This document shows positions 1 through 9,035 of a stretch of DNA of 64,000 nucleotides, one piece after another (positions within the stretch are counted from its first letter, which is position 1; every line of letters starts with the position of its first letter). The stretch is from contig NZ_CP049298.1 of the NCBI RefSeq assembly GCF_011058315.1, forward strand, positions 1,116,001-1,180,000, read 5' to 3'. A program made the position numbers and the translations under genes. A model generated the notes under the pieces. It ran no database searches and had not been told where the DNA came from. It worked only from the letters and a program-made list of their open reading frames with translations. Source of the DNA: Chryseobacterium sp. POL2. GTDB taxonomy: Bacteria; Bacteroidota; Bacteroidia; Flavobacteriales; Weeksellaceae.

Positions 1-47
1 ATTAAAGCTAATGCAATAATAACAATCAGTAAAATTGGAAAATCCAT
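1..47 (-). CDS. Inorganic phosphate transporter (PiT family), N-terminal fragment
   Basis: The first 47 bases, read on the minus strand, begin with ATG and encode a hydrophobic start (MDFPILLIVIIALALI) that runs off the window edge. This matches the first membrane segment of PiT-family sodium- or proton-coupled phosphate permeases. The context agrees: the gene immediately upstream is a DUF47/PhoU-like protein, which in many bacteria is co-transcribed with pit. The gap between the two genes is 28 bp, so one transcript is likely. Only about 15 residues are visible, so the identification rests mainly on the neighbour. Confidence 0.6.
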   Translation of the reverse strand, partial: MDFPILLIVIIALAL

Positions 48-75
48 TCTTTTTTATTTTGTTATGTGAATAGAT

Positions 76-714
76 TTAGGCGTATTTAATGACAATACTT
101 TCCATTGTGTTAGCAACATCTTCTGCTTTATCTGTAACCACTTCAAGATAATCAAGAATTGACTTTTGCTTGATAATTAAAATCGCATCGTTGGTCTCGA
201 AAAGCTTAACTGTCGCTTGGCTCAATACATCGTCGGCAATATTTTCGTACGAATTAATTTTAATACACGATTCTTTAACCTCGTTTGGATTTTTGAAATC
301 TTTGAGATTTGCTAATGCATGTTTGATCTCCACGCAAGATTTGTAAATTAATAAAGAAAATTCTGAATATACTTTGTTTTCTGGGGTTTTGTAAAGATAA
401 ATATACTTAGCCGATGCATAAATATAATCTGCAATATCGTCTAATCCTGCTGCAAGAAGGCTGATGTCTTCTCTGTCGAAAGGTGTGATAAAATTCTCTC
501 CCAACTGCACGAAAATCTCGTGTGTTAAGTCATCCATTTTATGCTCGTAATCGCTCATTTGATTTAGCATTGACTCGTCATTTACATCAAATTCTAAAAG
601 ACCATCATGAAAGGTTTTTGACATTTCAACTAATGTGTCTGCTACTTTTTCGAACAAATCAAAGAAGATTTTGTCTTTTGGCTGGAATGCTCTGAAAATA
701 TTTCCAATTCCCAT
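76..714 (-). CDS. DUF47 family PhoU-like protein, probable phosphate transport partner
   Basis: A 212-residue all-helical cytoplasmic protein of the DUF47 (PhoU_div) family. The start is placed at the ATG of MGIGNIFRAFQPKDK, which is the usual family N-terminus; the open frame extends 21 codons further upstream without family character. Family members bind metal and sit beside PiT permeases, where they are thought to modulate phosphate uptake. Acidic helical segments such as the YEHKMDDLTHEIF stretch and the AAGLDDIADYIYASAKY stretch form the three-helix repeats. It lies 28 bp upstream of the pit start and probably shares its transcript. Confidence 0.85.
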   Translation of the reverse strand: MGIGNIFRAFQPKDKIFFDLFEKVADTLVEMSKTFHDGLLEFDVNDESMLNQMSDYEHKMDDLTHEIFVQLGENFITPFDREDISLLAAGLDDIADYIYASAKYIYLYKTPENKVYSEFSLLIYKSCVEIKHALANLKDFKNPNEVKESCIKINSYENIADDVLSQATVKLFETNDAILIIKQKSILDYLEVVTDKAEDVANTMESIVIKYA

Positions 715-804
715 TTTATTTTTATTTACAGTTTTTGTGACCACAAATATCGTTAAATAGGTTAAGCTTAATAACAACGCAATGTTAATAAATTATTAAC
801 AATC

Positions 805-838
805 AAAAAGCCTGCATCACTTGGATACAGGCTTTTTA
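805..838 (-). terminator. Rho-independent terminator of the helicase gene
   Basis: AAAAAGCCTG and CAGGCTTTTT form a ten-base-pair stem with a 13-nt loop, and T-runs lie on both sides. It lies just 3' of the DEAD-box gene and before the DUF47 gene, separating the two minus-strand units. Confidence 0.8.
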
Positions 839-855
839 TTATTATTTTGAGATGT

Positions 856-2541
856 TTAGTTTGCGACTTCTGCGCGCATCTCTTTTCCTTTAAACTTCTG
901 TGTTTGAAGGCCTTTAACAACTTCATCTTTAAAAGATTTTTCGATTTCGAAGAATGAGAATTTCTCTAAAATCTCAATATCTCCAATATCTGCTCTTTTC
1001 TTAGACTTAGAAGTGGCTTTGTTAATAATCTCTAACATATCAACTTTCTTCAACTGGTCGCGTTTTCCAAGGTTAAAGAAGAAACGCACCATATCTTCGT
1101 TATTTCTTCTTCTACCGCCTTCGCGTCTTCCGCCTTCTCTTCTCTCACGAGGTTCGCCTCTTCTTTCGCGCTCTCTACCTCTTTCTCGACGGCTTCCTCT
1201 GTCATCTCCACCATTAAATTTGGCTTCAACCAAATCGTTACGATCTTTGTAATACAAAGCCAATTCTTTCAACTGGAACTGTAACAACTTGTGCACCAAT
1301 TCCTCTTTTGAGAATTGGGACAAATCTGGAATCAACGCATCATCAAAAGCGAAAATATCTTCAGAATTCTCGGTTAATAGTTTTTCAAAAACACCATTAA
1401 CCTGGGCCTTCACAATATCATCACCTGTCGGGATTTTCCCTTCTGTGATTTCTATCTTTGTAGAAGCTTTTATTTGTTTTAGTTTTCTACTTTCTTCAGG
1501 TTTTATTAAAGATAGAGAAATACCATCTTTACCTGCACGTCCTGTACGACCACTTCTGTGTACAAAAACTTCTGGATCATCTGGTAAAGAGAAATGAATA
1601 ACATGCGTTAAAGAATCTACGTCTAATCCTCTAGCAGCAACATCTGTCGCTACCAAAATATCGATATTCTTCAAACGGAACTTCTTCATAACCGTATCAC
1701 GTTGCGCTTGTGACAAGTCGCCATGAAGTGCATCTGCTGCATAGCCGTTTTGCATTAAGAAATCTGCAACTTCTTGCGTTTCCATTCTTGTACGGCAAAA
1801 GATAATCGAATACTGATTAGGATTCGCATCGATCATTCTCTTCAAAGCTTCTTTCTTTTGACGGTAACCCACTACGAAATATTCGTGCTTGATGTTCTTT
1901 TTAACTTCGTTAATAGAACCAACCGAAATACGGTGCGGATTTGTCAAATAGTTTTTAGAAATTCTTTCTACCTCTTTGTTCATCGTTGCCGAGAACAAAA
2001 ATGTCTGTTTGGTTTCTGGTGTTTCACTGATAATCGTTTCCAAATCATCTTTGAAACCCATAGACAACATTTCGTCAGCCTCATCCAACACCAACCAATG
2101 GATGCTAGAAAAATCTAAAGCTTTTCTATTAATAAGGTCAATCACACGTCCTGGAGTCCCCACAATAATTTGTGGTTTCTCTCTCAAAGAACGGATCTGC
2201 TCCATAATACTACTACCTCCATACACCGCAGTTGTTTTGATGTTTGGTAAATACTTGGAGTAAGTTTTTATGTCTTTTGTAATTTGAAGACATAATTCTC
2301 GCGTCGGACAAAGCACCAAAAATTGGATTTTGCGACTCGTATCGTCAATCATATCCAAAATCGGAAGCGAAAACGCCGCTGTTTTGCCTGTCCCGGTCTG
2401 CGCAAGTGCGATAAGATCGCGGATATCTGATAAGATAAATGGGATAGTCTGTTTTTGGATTTCTGTAGGGCTTTCGTAGCCCATCTCGCCAATTGCCTTC
2501 TGTATGTCAGGACTTAAACTGGACTCGGAAAATAACTTCAT
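856..2541 (-). CDS. DEAD-box ATP-dependent RNA helicase (DeaD/CsdA type) with DbpA-like RNA-binding domain
   Basis: A 561-residue superfamily 2 RNA helicase. All core motifs are visible: Q motif near residues 22-28, motif I AQTGTGKT at 47-54, PTREL at 79-83, TPGR at 129-132, DEAD at 153-156, SAT at 184-186, and motif VI HRSGRTGR near 330. After the RecA pair comes an Arg/Glu/Gly-rich basic linker (about 445-485), then a DbpA-type RNA-binding domain to the C-terminus. Proteins of this type unwind structured RNA in ribosome assembly and cold adaptation. It is monocistronic, with its own -7 element and terminator. Single gene names (deaD, csdA, rhlE) are not assignable with certainty. Confidence 0.95.
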   Translation of the reverse strand: MKLFSESSLSPDIQKAIGEMGYESPTEIQKQTIPFILSDIRDLIALAQTGTGKTAAFSLPILDMIDDTSRKIQFLVLCPTRELCLQITKDIKTYSKYLPNIKTTAVYGGSSIMEQIRSLREKPQIIVGTPGRVIDLINRKALDFSSIHWLVLDEADEMLSMGFKDDLETIISETPETKQTFLFSATMNKEVERISKNYLTNPHRISVGSINEVKKNIKHEYFVVGYRQKKEALKRMIDANPNQYSIIFCRTRMETQEVADFLMQNGYAADALHGDLSQAQRDTVMKKFRLKNIDILVATDVAARGLDVDSLTHVIHFSLPDDPEVFVHRSGRTGRAGKDGISLSLIKPEESRKLKQIKASTKIEITEGKIPTGDDIVKAQVNGVFEKLLTENSEDIFAFDDALIPDLSQFSKEELVHKLLQFQLKELALYYKDRNDLVEAKFNGGDDRGSRRERGRERERRGEPRERREGGRREGGRRRNNEDMVRFFFNLGKRDQLKKVDMLEIINKATSKSKKRADIGDIEILEKFSFFEIEKSFKDEVVKGLQTQKFKGKEMRAEVAN

Positions 2542-2561
2542 TAAGTTGTATAAAATTTTTG

Positions 2562-2569
2562 CAAAGATA
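2562..2569 (-). promoter_or_regulatory. Bacteroidota -7 element (TATCTTTG) for the helicase gene
   Basis: TATCTTTG on the minus strand, 20 bp upstream of the helicase ATG, matches the TAnnTTTG consensus of the flavobacterial primary sigma factor. A TTG lies only 15 bp further upstream, slightly short of the usual 17-23 bp spacing. Confidence 0.5.
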
Positions 2570-2734
2570 CAATTTTATTTTTGACAATTTTTATAAACTT
2601 TTGTTAACAAATATATATTGGGATAAAAGCAATCAAAATTAAATAGAAAACGGACACTCAATTTTTTTTAAAAAAAATCTGCAAAATACGGGAGAAAAGC
2701 ATCATATTTACTACTTCAAATCTATTATGCTTCC

Positions 2735-3520
2735 ATGGGTTTATATAGTGACATCGCCGAATATCTACAGTACATATCGCCTCGTTTTTATAAGTCGCGC
2801 TATTTTAAAAAACTAAAAAACCTTAGTCCAAACAATATTATCGAACGAAATGTGGAACCCGAATTTTGGTGGGTTAAAAACTATCTTAAAAAAGATGCTG
2901 TATTTATTGATATTGGGGCAAATGTTGGCGCTTATCTTTATTTATTACAAAATCATTTGAAGCACAAAAATATATTTGGTTTCGAGCCCAATCCAGAGCT
3001 CAATTCACGTTTGAAAAGACTATTTCCAAATATGCACATTTTCTCATCCGCTTTGTCCGACGAAAACCTGAATGCGGAATTCAAAATCCCAGTGATTAAT
3101 GGTCAAAAAGTACATAGCCGTGGAACCTTGCAAACACAAATTAAAGAAAAAGATGAGGAAAAAATTATTCTGCAAACGGTACAAGTGGTGAAAATGGACG
3201 ACCTAAATCTCAATACTTCAAGAATTGATTTTATAAAAATTGATGTCGAAGGCAATGAAATGAAAACACTTCGAGGCGCCCAGAAAACTATTCTACAACA
3301 CCGACCAACATTCATGGTGGAGATAGAACAACGCCATCATAAAGAACCAATTTGGAGTTTAATATCTGAGATTGAAAGTTGGGGATTTACAGCGAATTAT
3401 CTCGACCGAGAAAGTTTGAGTTTAAAAAAATTAACAGAAGAATTCATACTTTTGCAAGATTCGACTAATGTTAAGAATTATCAATTTTACATTAATAATA
3501 TTATTTTCATTCCAAATTAA
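2735..3520 (+). CDS. FkbM family SAM-dependent methyltransferase
   Basis: A 261-residue protein of the FkbM/Methyltransf_21 family. The SAM-binding loop is the FIDIGANVGAYLYLL segment at about residues 57-71. The family's C-terminal signature is also present: the IDFIKIDVEGNEMKTLRGA segment at about 164-182, followed by PTFMVEIE. FkbM proteins O-methylate sugars or small molecules and are common in surface-polysaccharide loci. It is followed 12 bp later by a flippase, so the pair probably acts on an exported glycan. The substrate cannot be read from sequence. Confidence 0.88.
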   Translation: MGLYSDIAEYLQYISPRFYKSRYFKKLKNLSPNNIIERNVEPEFWWVKNYLKKDAVFIDIGANVGAYLYLLQNHLKHKNIFGFEPNPELNSRLKRLFPNMHIFSSALSDENLNAEFKIPVINGQKVHSRGTLQTQIKEKDEEKIILQTVQVVKMDDLNLNTSRIDFIKIDVEGNEMKTLRGAQKTILQHRPTFMVEIEQRHHKEPIWSLISEIESWGFTANYLDRESLSLKKLTEEFILLQDSTNVKNYQFYINNIIFIPN

Positions 3521-3532
3521 CAAGAACACAAC

Positions 3533-5014
3533 ATGAGCGTTGTTGCACGTCAAGGCATAAAATATTCAATTATAGGTTATCTGGGGACATTATTGGGAAT
3601 TATTTCCTCAATTTTCATATTTCCACATGACATGGAGTTTTATGGGAAATTGCGATTTATCCTTCCTACAGCCGAAATGTTTATCCCAATAGTTGTTTTT
3701 GGATTGTCATTTTCTAATGTGAAATTTTTTTTAAAAACCAAGGAAGATGGCAAACATCACAATTTCCTCAGCTTATCTTTGCTTGGCGTTGTCATCAATT
3801 TCATCATTTTTTGTGCGCTATATTTTTTAGCAGCCACCCTTTTTCCAAACTTAAAAAATTCCGAAACATGGCAAATGAAAAATCTTATTTTTCCCATGAT
3901 TTTGGTTTTAGCGTTATCATCGATTTTTAATAAATATATTACCAATTATAAGCGGATTGTTGTCTCCAATATTTTTGAAAATCTGGTGCCAAAACTGGCT
4001 AATCTTGGTGCTTTTATCATTTTTGTATATCTATGTTTCTCCGAAAAAATAGCTTATGCCTTTTTCTTCGGAATGTTTGTATTAACACTTCTTGGTTATG
4101 CATTTTATGCTAATAAGCTCGAAAAAATCCAACCCGATTTCAGTACAAATTATATTAAAAAAGACCAATTTTGGAAACAAATTTTCTTTTACAGCTTGTT
4201 TGGATTTTTAGGAAATATCGGTAATTATCTCGCCGTAAGGATTGACAATTATATGATCGGCGAATTTATCGACTTCGAGGCCAACGGCGTTTACAGCACT
4301 ATTCTCGCTATTATTGGTATTATTAATGTGCCACAAATGGGGCTTTTCAATATTTCGGCGCCGATTATCAACAAAAGTATTAGCGAACATAATTTCGAAG
4401 AACTCGACCACTTTCACAAAAAAACATCACTAAGTTTGTTCTTCTTAGGTTTGTCTTTATATTCGTGTATTTTGGTAGGATTTCCCTATTTAACAGACCT
4501 TATCAAAAATGGCGATTTGTTAAAACAAGCGGAACCTGTGGTTTGGATTCTCGGCTCCGCATTTATTTTTGATCTAGCGACAGGTTTCAACGGCCATATT
4601 ATCTCGTTGTCAAAATATTATCGTTTTAATATTGTCATCATGTTAATCTTGGCAAGTTTAACTATTGGGCTTAATTTTGTTTTTTTAAAATACACCGATT
4701 TAGGAATTATTGGCATTGCGATGGCAACGGCTATTTCTCTTTCTATTTTCAACAGTATTAAAATCATTTTTAATTATCAAAAATTCAAAGTTTTTCCTTT
4801 GAGTATGCCGATGCTTTATGCGTTGGTATTAAGCTTTTGCGCGATTAATATTGCGATATTAACACCAAATTTCTCAAACAGTTTACTGAATTTATTTTTA
4901 AAACCAAGTATTGTTATAGCCATTTTATTAATCGGAAATCACTTTATGAAAATCTACCCTTTGGATAAATACCTGAACAAAAACTTCTTCAGAAGCCTTA
5001 CAAAATTCAAATAA
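3533..5014 (+). CDS. Polysaccharide flippase-like membrane protein (Wzx/MATE superfamily)
   Basis: A 493-residue polytopic inner-membrane protein with about 12-14 hydrophobic segments and almost no extended soluble loops. This is the length and pattern of Wzx/RfbX-type oligosaccharide flippases in the MOP/MATE superfamily. It starts MSVVARQGIKYSIIGYLG, the typical family N-terminus. It is 12 bp downstream of the FkbM methyltransferase, in a two-gene unit with no glycosyltransferases or polymerase nearby. Its lipid-linked substrate is probably made elsewhere in the genome. Sequence alone cannot tell a capsule from an O-antigen or other glycan role. Confidence 0.82.
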   Translation: MSVVARQGIKYSIIGYLGTLLGIISSIFIFPHDMEFYGKLRFILPTAEMFIPIVVFGLSFSNVKFFLKTKEDGKHHNFLSLSLLGVVINFIIFCALYFLAATLFPNLKNSETWQMKNLIFPMILVLALSSIFNKYITNYKRIVVSNIFENLVPKLANLGAFIIFVYLCFSEKIAYAFFFGMFVLTLLGYAFYANKLEKIQPDFSTNYIKKDQFWKQIFFYSLFGFLGNIGNYLAVRIDNYMIGEFIDFEANGVYSTILAIIGIINVPQMGLFNISAPIINKSISEHNFEELDHFHKKTSLSLFFLGLSLYSCILVGFPYLTDLIKNGDLLKQAEPVVWILGSAFIFDLATGFNGHIISLSKYYRFNIVIMLILASLTIGLNFVFLKYTDLGIIGIAMATAISLSIFNSIKIIFNYQKFKVFPLSMPMLYALVLSFCAINIAILTPNFSNSLLNLFLKPSIVIAILLIGNHFMKIYPLDKYLNKNFFRSLTKFK

Positions 5015-5187
5015 AAAAAAGGAAAAGTTTGGCAGGGTAAACTTTCATAAAGATTTATATTGCAAATGCTAATATTAACCTCAGGAGGCAGAAAGAGAAT
5101 TAACCAAAAATTTCCTTATTTGTTACTCAAATATAACAAAATTAATTCTTAACCAGCTCATTTTCAGAAGATGAAGTTATCCACATT

Positions 5188-6126
5188 CTATTCACAAAAG
5201 ATGAACCTTTCTGGCTCCTCGAGTTTTTCTAAAGAATAGATAATCAATATTTTATCTTGTAATTTAATTTTATTCCAATAGAAAGCGCCAGCAAAACGAC
5301 TTTCCAAAATTTCCCCTTCTAGACCATGATCTGAGCGTTTTATCTGATGAGGAAAGTAGAAATTTTTATTAAGATTAAACTTATGCTTTTCAAAATCCGT
5401 AAAGACATTTACTTCGCCTAAAAGTTTGGCAACATATTCATTCGTAGGCTGTTGATAAGTTTCTTTCGGCGTGTCATATTGTAATAATTCACCTCGTTCA
5501 AGAATAGCAACTTTGTCAACCCAAGGTATAATCTCCTCCAAATTATGGGTCGAAATAATAACCGACAAACCCATATTTTTAACCATAGAAAAAAACTTAT
5601 CACGAAGATCAAATTTTCGGGAAGTATCCAAATTGCTGAAAGGCTCATCCAACAATAACAGCTTGGGCGTAACTGCCAAAGCACGCGCAATAGCAACACG
5701 CTGTTGTTGTCCTCCACTGAGATTTTTGGGAAGCACTTTGGAAAAATCCGCCATACCCACCGCTTCCAAAAGCAGATTGACTTTATCCTTTTTTTCACCA
5801 AGATTAATATTCGAAATAAATTTTCCGACATTGTCAAAAACATTGGCATAAGGCATAAGATCGTATTGTTGCGCCACCAATTTCATATCAGCTTCTCCAG
5901 GAACAAGATTCGCTTTTGGTCCTTTAAGCCTTCTTCCGTCGAAAATAATGTCGCCTTGTCGCCAGTCGTACAAACCATAAATAAGGCTCAACAAAGTTGA
6001 TTTTCCACAACCACTTTCTCCTGCCAAAGCAATAACTTGGGCATTTTCCATTGAAAAACTGAAGTTTTGAAAGAGTTTTTGTTCGGGTAAATAACTGAAT
6101 TCTAAATCGTTTATTTCTAAAAGCAT
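5188..6126 (-). CDS. ABC transporter ATP-binding protein, iron/polyamine-import type
   Basis: A 312-residue ABC ATPase. Walker A GESGCGKST is at residues 36-44, the Q-loop lies near VAQQYD at 84-89, the signature LSGGQQQR is at 136-143, Walker B LLLLDEP is at 156-162, and the H-loop is in ISTHNLEE. About 70 residues follow the ABC core and resemble a degenerate TOBE-like regulatory domain, as in FbpC/PotA-type importers. No permease or binding protein is adjacent, so the transported substrate is unknown. It is convergent with the flippase gene and divergent from the YceI gene. Confidence 0.85.
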   Translation of the reverse strand: MLLEINDLEFSYLPEQKLFQNFSFSMENAQVIALAGESGCGKSTLLSLIYGLYDWRQGDIIFDGRRLKGPKANLVPGEADMKLVAQQYDLMPYANVFDNVGKFISNINLGEKKDKVNLLLEAVGMADFSKVLPKNLSGGQQQRVAIARALAVTPKLLLLDEPFSNLDTSRKFDLRDKFFSMVKNMGLSVIISTHNLEEIIPWVDKVAILERGELLQYDTPKETYQQPTNEYVAKLLGEVNVFTDFEKHKFNLNKNFYFPHQIKRSDHGLEGEILESRFAGAFYWNKIKLQDKILIIYSLEKLEEPERFIFCE

Positions 6127-6200
6127 AATGCAAAATTACAGATTTTAAAATACTGATATTATTTGTTATATTAGCACAATAATGTCTTAATTATAATTTC

Positions 6201-6863
6201 ATGATGAAAACAAATCTGTTATTTGGAGGATTGGCAGCTTTAGCAATTTCTTTTACCATAATCTCTTGTGGAAAAGACAAACCTGTGACAAGCGAAAGTA
6301 GCGAAGTTTTAACCACTACAAACGGCCGACTTTACGTTGTTGATACGATGAACAGCAAGGTAGAATGGAAAGGTTTTAAAGTTTTCAAAACAGATAACAC
6401 CAGCCATATTGGTTCTATAAAATTCGAAAGTGGCGAAGTTACAATCAACGAAAACAAACTTGAAAGCGGAAAATTTGTGGTGGCCTTAACAACTTTAGCC
6501 AATAGCGATATCAAAGATGCTGAAGAATCCGCTAAGCTGGATGGCCATCTTAAAAGCGCCGATTTTTTCGATGTTGAAAAGTTCCCAACCGCTTCTTATG
6601 AAATTACGAAAGTTACTGAAGCTACAGAAGGCAGCGATTACAACACGATATTAGACGGAAACCTAACTATTAAAGGTATTACAAAACCTATCAGCTTCAA
6701 TGCTAATGTTAAAATGGGTGAAGGCGAACTACAAATTGCTACCGAACCGAAAGACATTAGCCGTGATGAGTTTGGCATTAAATTCCAAATCCCAGCAGCC
6801 AACGGCTTGATAAAAGACGAAATCAATATCCAAATGTTGATGAAAGCCATCGAGAAAAAATAA
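6201..6863 (+). CDS. YceI family lipoprotein
   Basis: A 220-residue exported protein. The N-terminus is a lipoprotein signal peptide with the lipobox ISC followed by GKD, so it is predicted to be anchored in the periplasm or outer membrane. From about residue 40 onward it has the YceI beta-barrel (lipocalin-like) pattern, including TMNSKVEWKGFKVFKT, KSADFFDVEKFPTASYEI and GNLTIKGITKPISFN. YceI proteins bind isoprenoid-type lipids. Two ATGs are adjacent at the start and either could be used. It is monocistronic, with a terminator downstream. Confidence 0.9.
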   Translation: MMKTNLLFGGLAALAISFTIISCGKDKPVTSESSEVLTTTNGRLYVVDTMNSKVEWKGFKVFKTDNTSHIGSIKFESGEVTINENKLESGKFVVALTTLANSDIKDAEESAKLDGHLKSADFFDVEKFPTASYEITKVTEATEGSDYNTILDGNLTIKGITKPISFNANVKMGEGELQIATEPKDISRDEFGIKFQIPAANGLIKDEINIQMLMKAIEKK

Positions 6864-6884
6864 ATTATTTTTCAATACATAACG

Positions 6885-6914
6885 AAATCTGCCCATAGTT
6901 GGCAGATTTTTTTA
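6885..6914 (+). terminator. Terminator of the YceI gene
   Basis: AAATCTGCC and GGCAGATTT form a perfect nine-base-pair stem with a 7-nt loop, followed by a T-run, 21 bp after the YceI stop. Confidence 0.85.
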
Positions 6915-6937
6915 TTAAGAATAGCGATAAAATTTGT

Positions 6938-6945
6938 AATTTTGC
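6938..6945 (+). promoter_or_regulatory. Probable -7 element (TAATTTTG) for pheS
   Basis: TAATTTTG matches TAnnTTTG and lies 23 bp upstream of the pheS ATG, just after the preceding terminator. I see no well-spaced -33 TTG. Confidence 0.45.
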
Positions 6946-6968
6946 AACTTATAATTATATCCTAAGTA

Positions 6969-7979
6969 ATGACAGAAAGAATTGATGAATTATTGGTAGA
7001 AGTAGAACAATTCAATTCCACAGCAAAGGAAGAGATTGAGCAATTCCGCATCAAATTCAATGGTAAAAAAGGCGTTTTAAATGATTTTTTTGAACAATTC
7101 AAAGAAGTTCCCAATGACCAGAAAAAAGCTTTTGGTCAAAAAATCAATAGCCTAAAACAAGCCGTTGCAGCGAAATTAGACCATCTTAAAAACGCTACAG
7201 AAAACCAAACAAGCATCATAAAAGATGATCTTACAAAACCCGCTTTTCCTTTAGAATTAGGAACAAGACATCCGATTAATCTTGTTAAAAACAGAATTAT
7301 CGAGATTTTCCGTTCTATAGGTTTTGCCATTGCCGACGGACCAGAAATCGAGGACGATTGGCACAACTTCACGGCGCTTAACTTACCAGAATATCACCCG
7401 GCGAGAGATATGCAGGACACGTTCTTTATCGATACCAATCCTGACACGTTGCTTCGTACGCATACTTCGTCTGTACAAGTGCGTTATATGGAAGAAAACG
7501 AACCGCCAATTCGTATTTTATCCCCAGGTCGCGTATTCCGTAACGAGGCTATTTCGTCGCGTTCGCATTGTATTTTCCATCAAATCGAAGGTTTGTATAT
7601 CGATGAAAATGTAAGTTTTGCGGATTTGAAACAAACCATTCAATTCTTCACAACAGAATTATTTGGAAAGTCAAAAATCAGAATGCGTCCATCGTACTTC
7701 CCTTTCACAGAGCCAAGCGCAGAAGTTGATGTGTATTGGGGACTTAACTCCGAAACGGACTACCGAATTACAAAAGGTACAGGCTGGCTAGAGATTATGG
7801 GTTGCGGAATGGTGGATCCTGCTGTTCTTAAAAATGTAAATATTGATGCTGACAAATACAGCGGATTTGCATTCGGAATGGGAATCGAGAGAATTGTAAT
7901 GTTGCTTTATCAAATGAGCGATATCCGCATGTTCTTTGAAAATGATGTCCGAATGTTGAATCAATTCAAATCTTTATAA
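6969..7979 (+). CDS. pheS: Phenylalanyl-tRNA synthetase alpha subunit
   Basis: A 336-residue class II aminoacyl-tRNA synthetase subunit of full length. The N-terminal ~85 residues form the coiled coil that contacts tRNA. The catalytic core follows, with motif 2 around [20 protein letters not shown] and motif 3 in [15 protein letters not shown] near the C-terminus. PheS pairs with PheT to charge tRNA-Phe; pheT is not adjacent, a common split in Bacteroidota. The gene is monocistronic, bounded by terminators on both sides. Confidence 0.97.
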   Translation: MTERIDELLVEVEQFNSTAKEEIEQFRIKFNGKKGVLNDFFEQFKEVPNDQKKAFGQKINSLKQAVAAKLDHLKNATENQTSIIKDDLTKPAFPLELGTRHPINLVKNRIIEIFRSIGFAIADGPEIEDDWHNFTALNLPEYHPARDMQDTFFIDTNPDTLLRTHTSSVQVRYMEENEPPIRILSPGRVFRNEAISSRSHCIFHQIEGLYIDENVSFADLKQTIQFFTTELFGKSKIRMRPSYFPFTEPSAEVDVYWGLNSETDYRITKGTGWLEIMGCGMVDPAVLKNVNIDADKYSGFAFGMGIERIVMLLYQMSDIRMFFENDVRMLNQFKSL

Positions 7980-7985
7980 AAAAAT

Positions 7986-8011
7986 AAATCCACCGAAATG
8001 GTGGATTTTTT
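7986..8011 (+). terminator. Terminator of pheS
   Basis: AAATCCACC and GGTGGATTT form a nine-base-pair stem around a short AT-rich loop, followed by a T-run, immediately after the pheS stop. Confidence 0.85.
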
Positions 8012-8091
8012 ATGGATTAAATCTAAGTATAATCCATTTTCATTCTATTGATTTTACAGTTTTATGATTTTTAAAACACGAATTTACAAAC

Positions 8092-8120
8092 AAAAAAAGC
8101 CCAAATATTTGGACTTTTTA
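8092..8120 (-). terminator. Terminator of the DUF3108 gene
   Basis: An inverted repeat centred on CCAAATATTTGG with A- and T-runs outside it. It lies 3' of the minus-strand DUF3108 gene and is symmetrical, so it could work in both directions. Confidence 0.7.
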
Positions 8121-8145
8121 GATTATGATTTTATGATTTAAAATC

Positions 8146-8913
8146 TTATTTTGTGAAATTTACCGGATATTTTGTTCCAGAAATCTTGTCGATACTTGCC
8201 TTTAACGAGCCTACTTTTAATTCAGCTTTTATAGCTATCGGAATTCTATTTTTATCATTGGAAACCCAAAGTGTAACACCTTCTTTTTCTTTGAAAACGC
8301 GTCCACTCATTACCGATGGAATAATTCTAAGACAATTAATAGTCCCAAATTTTGTAGAGACTCTCTCTGTCCCGGAAATACGCAACTGAAACGGAAACAA
8401 CTCATCATCAATCCAAATATTCATCTTGATTACATTTCCAATCTTTAATTGATTGTCGTCAAGATTTCTCAAATAATAAAAACTCGACAACATATCTTGT
8501 ACACCTTTAACTGTGTTAATAGTCTTTGGCTCTCTATCTGTATTTTTTTTATCGACTAAATAAATGGTATTGTTAGCATGATTGAATGTGCTTTGCAAAT
8601 GCTGACGATAGCTACCTTCCGCCACATTTCTCACATAAAAATAAGGTTGTCCATAAAGATTGATATAACTCTCATAGACATCATCTACTTTGAAAAACGC
8701 TCGCACGGCTCCAGAAGTTTTACCAACACCTTTCACGTAAAAATAAGGTTTTCCGTTGAGCATGGCATTGGACGTAGAAAGCGTGGCAGAACCAGCAGTC
8801 AATATACCATAATGGATTCTATAAGTAAGACTTTCACCCGCTGCAATGTTATCATATTGGGCAGATGACATCATAAAACAAAACATTGCAAACAACAACA
8901 TTATTTTCTTCAT
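8146..8913 (-). CDS. DUF3108 domain protein, exported, unknown function
   Basis: A 255-residue protein with a Sec signal peptide (MKKIMLLFAMFCFMMSSAQ). The start is placed at this ATG because the 17 codons upstream have no signal-peptide character. The mature part fits DUF3108: an N-terminal ESLTYRIHYGILTAGSATL segment, then alternating beta strands and a C-terminal TLWVSNDKNRIPI segment. The family is predicted to be a periplasmic or outer-membrane-associated beta-rich fold. No function is established and I cannot infer one from the neighbours. Confidence 0.85.
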   Translation of the reverse strand: MKKIMLLFAMFCFMMSSAQYDNIAAGESLTYRIHYGILTAGSATLSTSNAMLNGKPYFYVKGVGKTSGAVRAFFKVDDVYESYINLYGQPYFYVRNVAEGSYRQHLQSTFNHANNTIYLVDKKNTDREPKTINTVKGVQDMLSSFYYLRNLDDNQLKIGNVIKMNIWIDDELFPFQLRISGTERVSTKFGTINCLRIIPSVMSGRVFKEKEGVTLWVSNDKNRIPIAIKAELKVGSLKASIDKISGTKYPVNFTK

Positions 8914-8972
8914 TTCTGTAATTTTGATATCAGTTAGACAAAAACGTTGCCAAATATAAGACAATAAATTAA

Positions 8973-9001
8973 AGCCTTTAAATTCTGGGAATCTAAAGGC
9001 T
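8973..9001 (-). terminator. Possible terminator after the 601-residue unknown gene
   Basis: AGCCTTTA and TAAAGGCT flank a 13-nt interior between two minus-strand genes. The downstream T content is moderate, so this is weaker than the other terminators here. Confidence 0.5.
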
Positions 9002-9035
9002 ATATTTTTTAGTAATTTCTATTAATTTTTCTTAA

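Noticed and set aside
1013-1252. 79-codon plus-strand frame opposite the helicase's Arg/Gly-rich linker
   Set aside because: Its Ser/Leu/Pro-rich composition is just the complement of the helicase's repetitive Arg/Glu/Gly codons.
5177-5185. Perfect DnaA-box sequence TTATCCACA
   Set aside because: A single copy with no second box, AT-rich unwinding region, dnaA/dnaN or GC-skew information nearby. A 9-mer match in 64 kb is plausible by chance, so it is not evidence of an origin.
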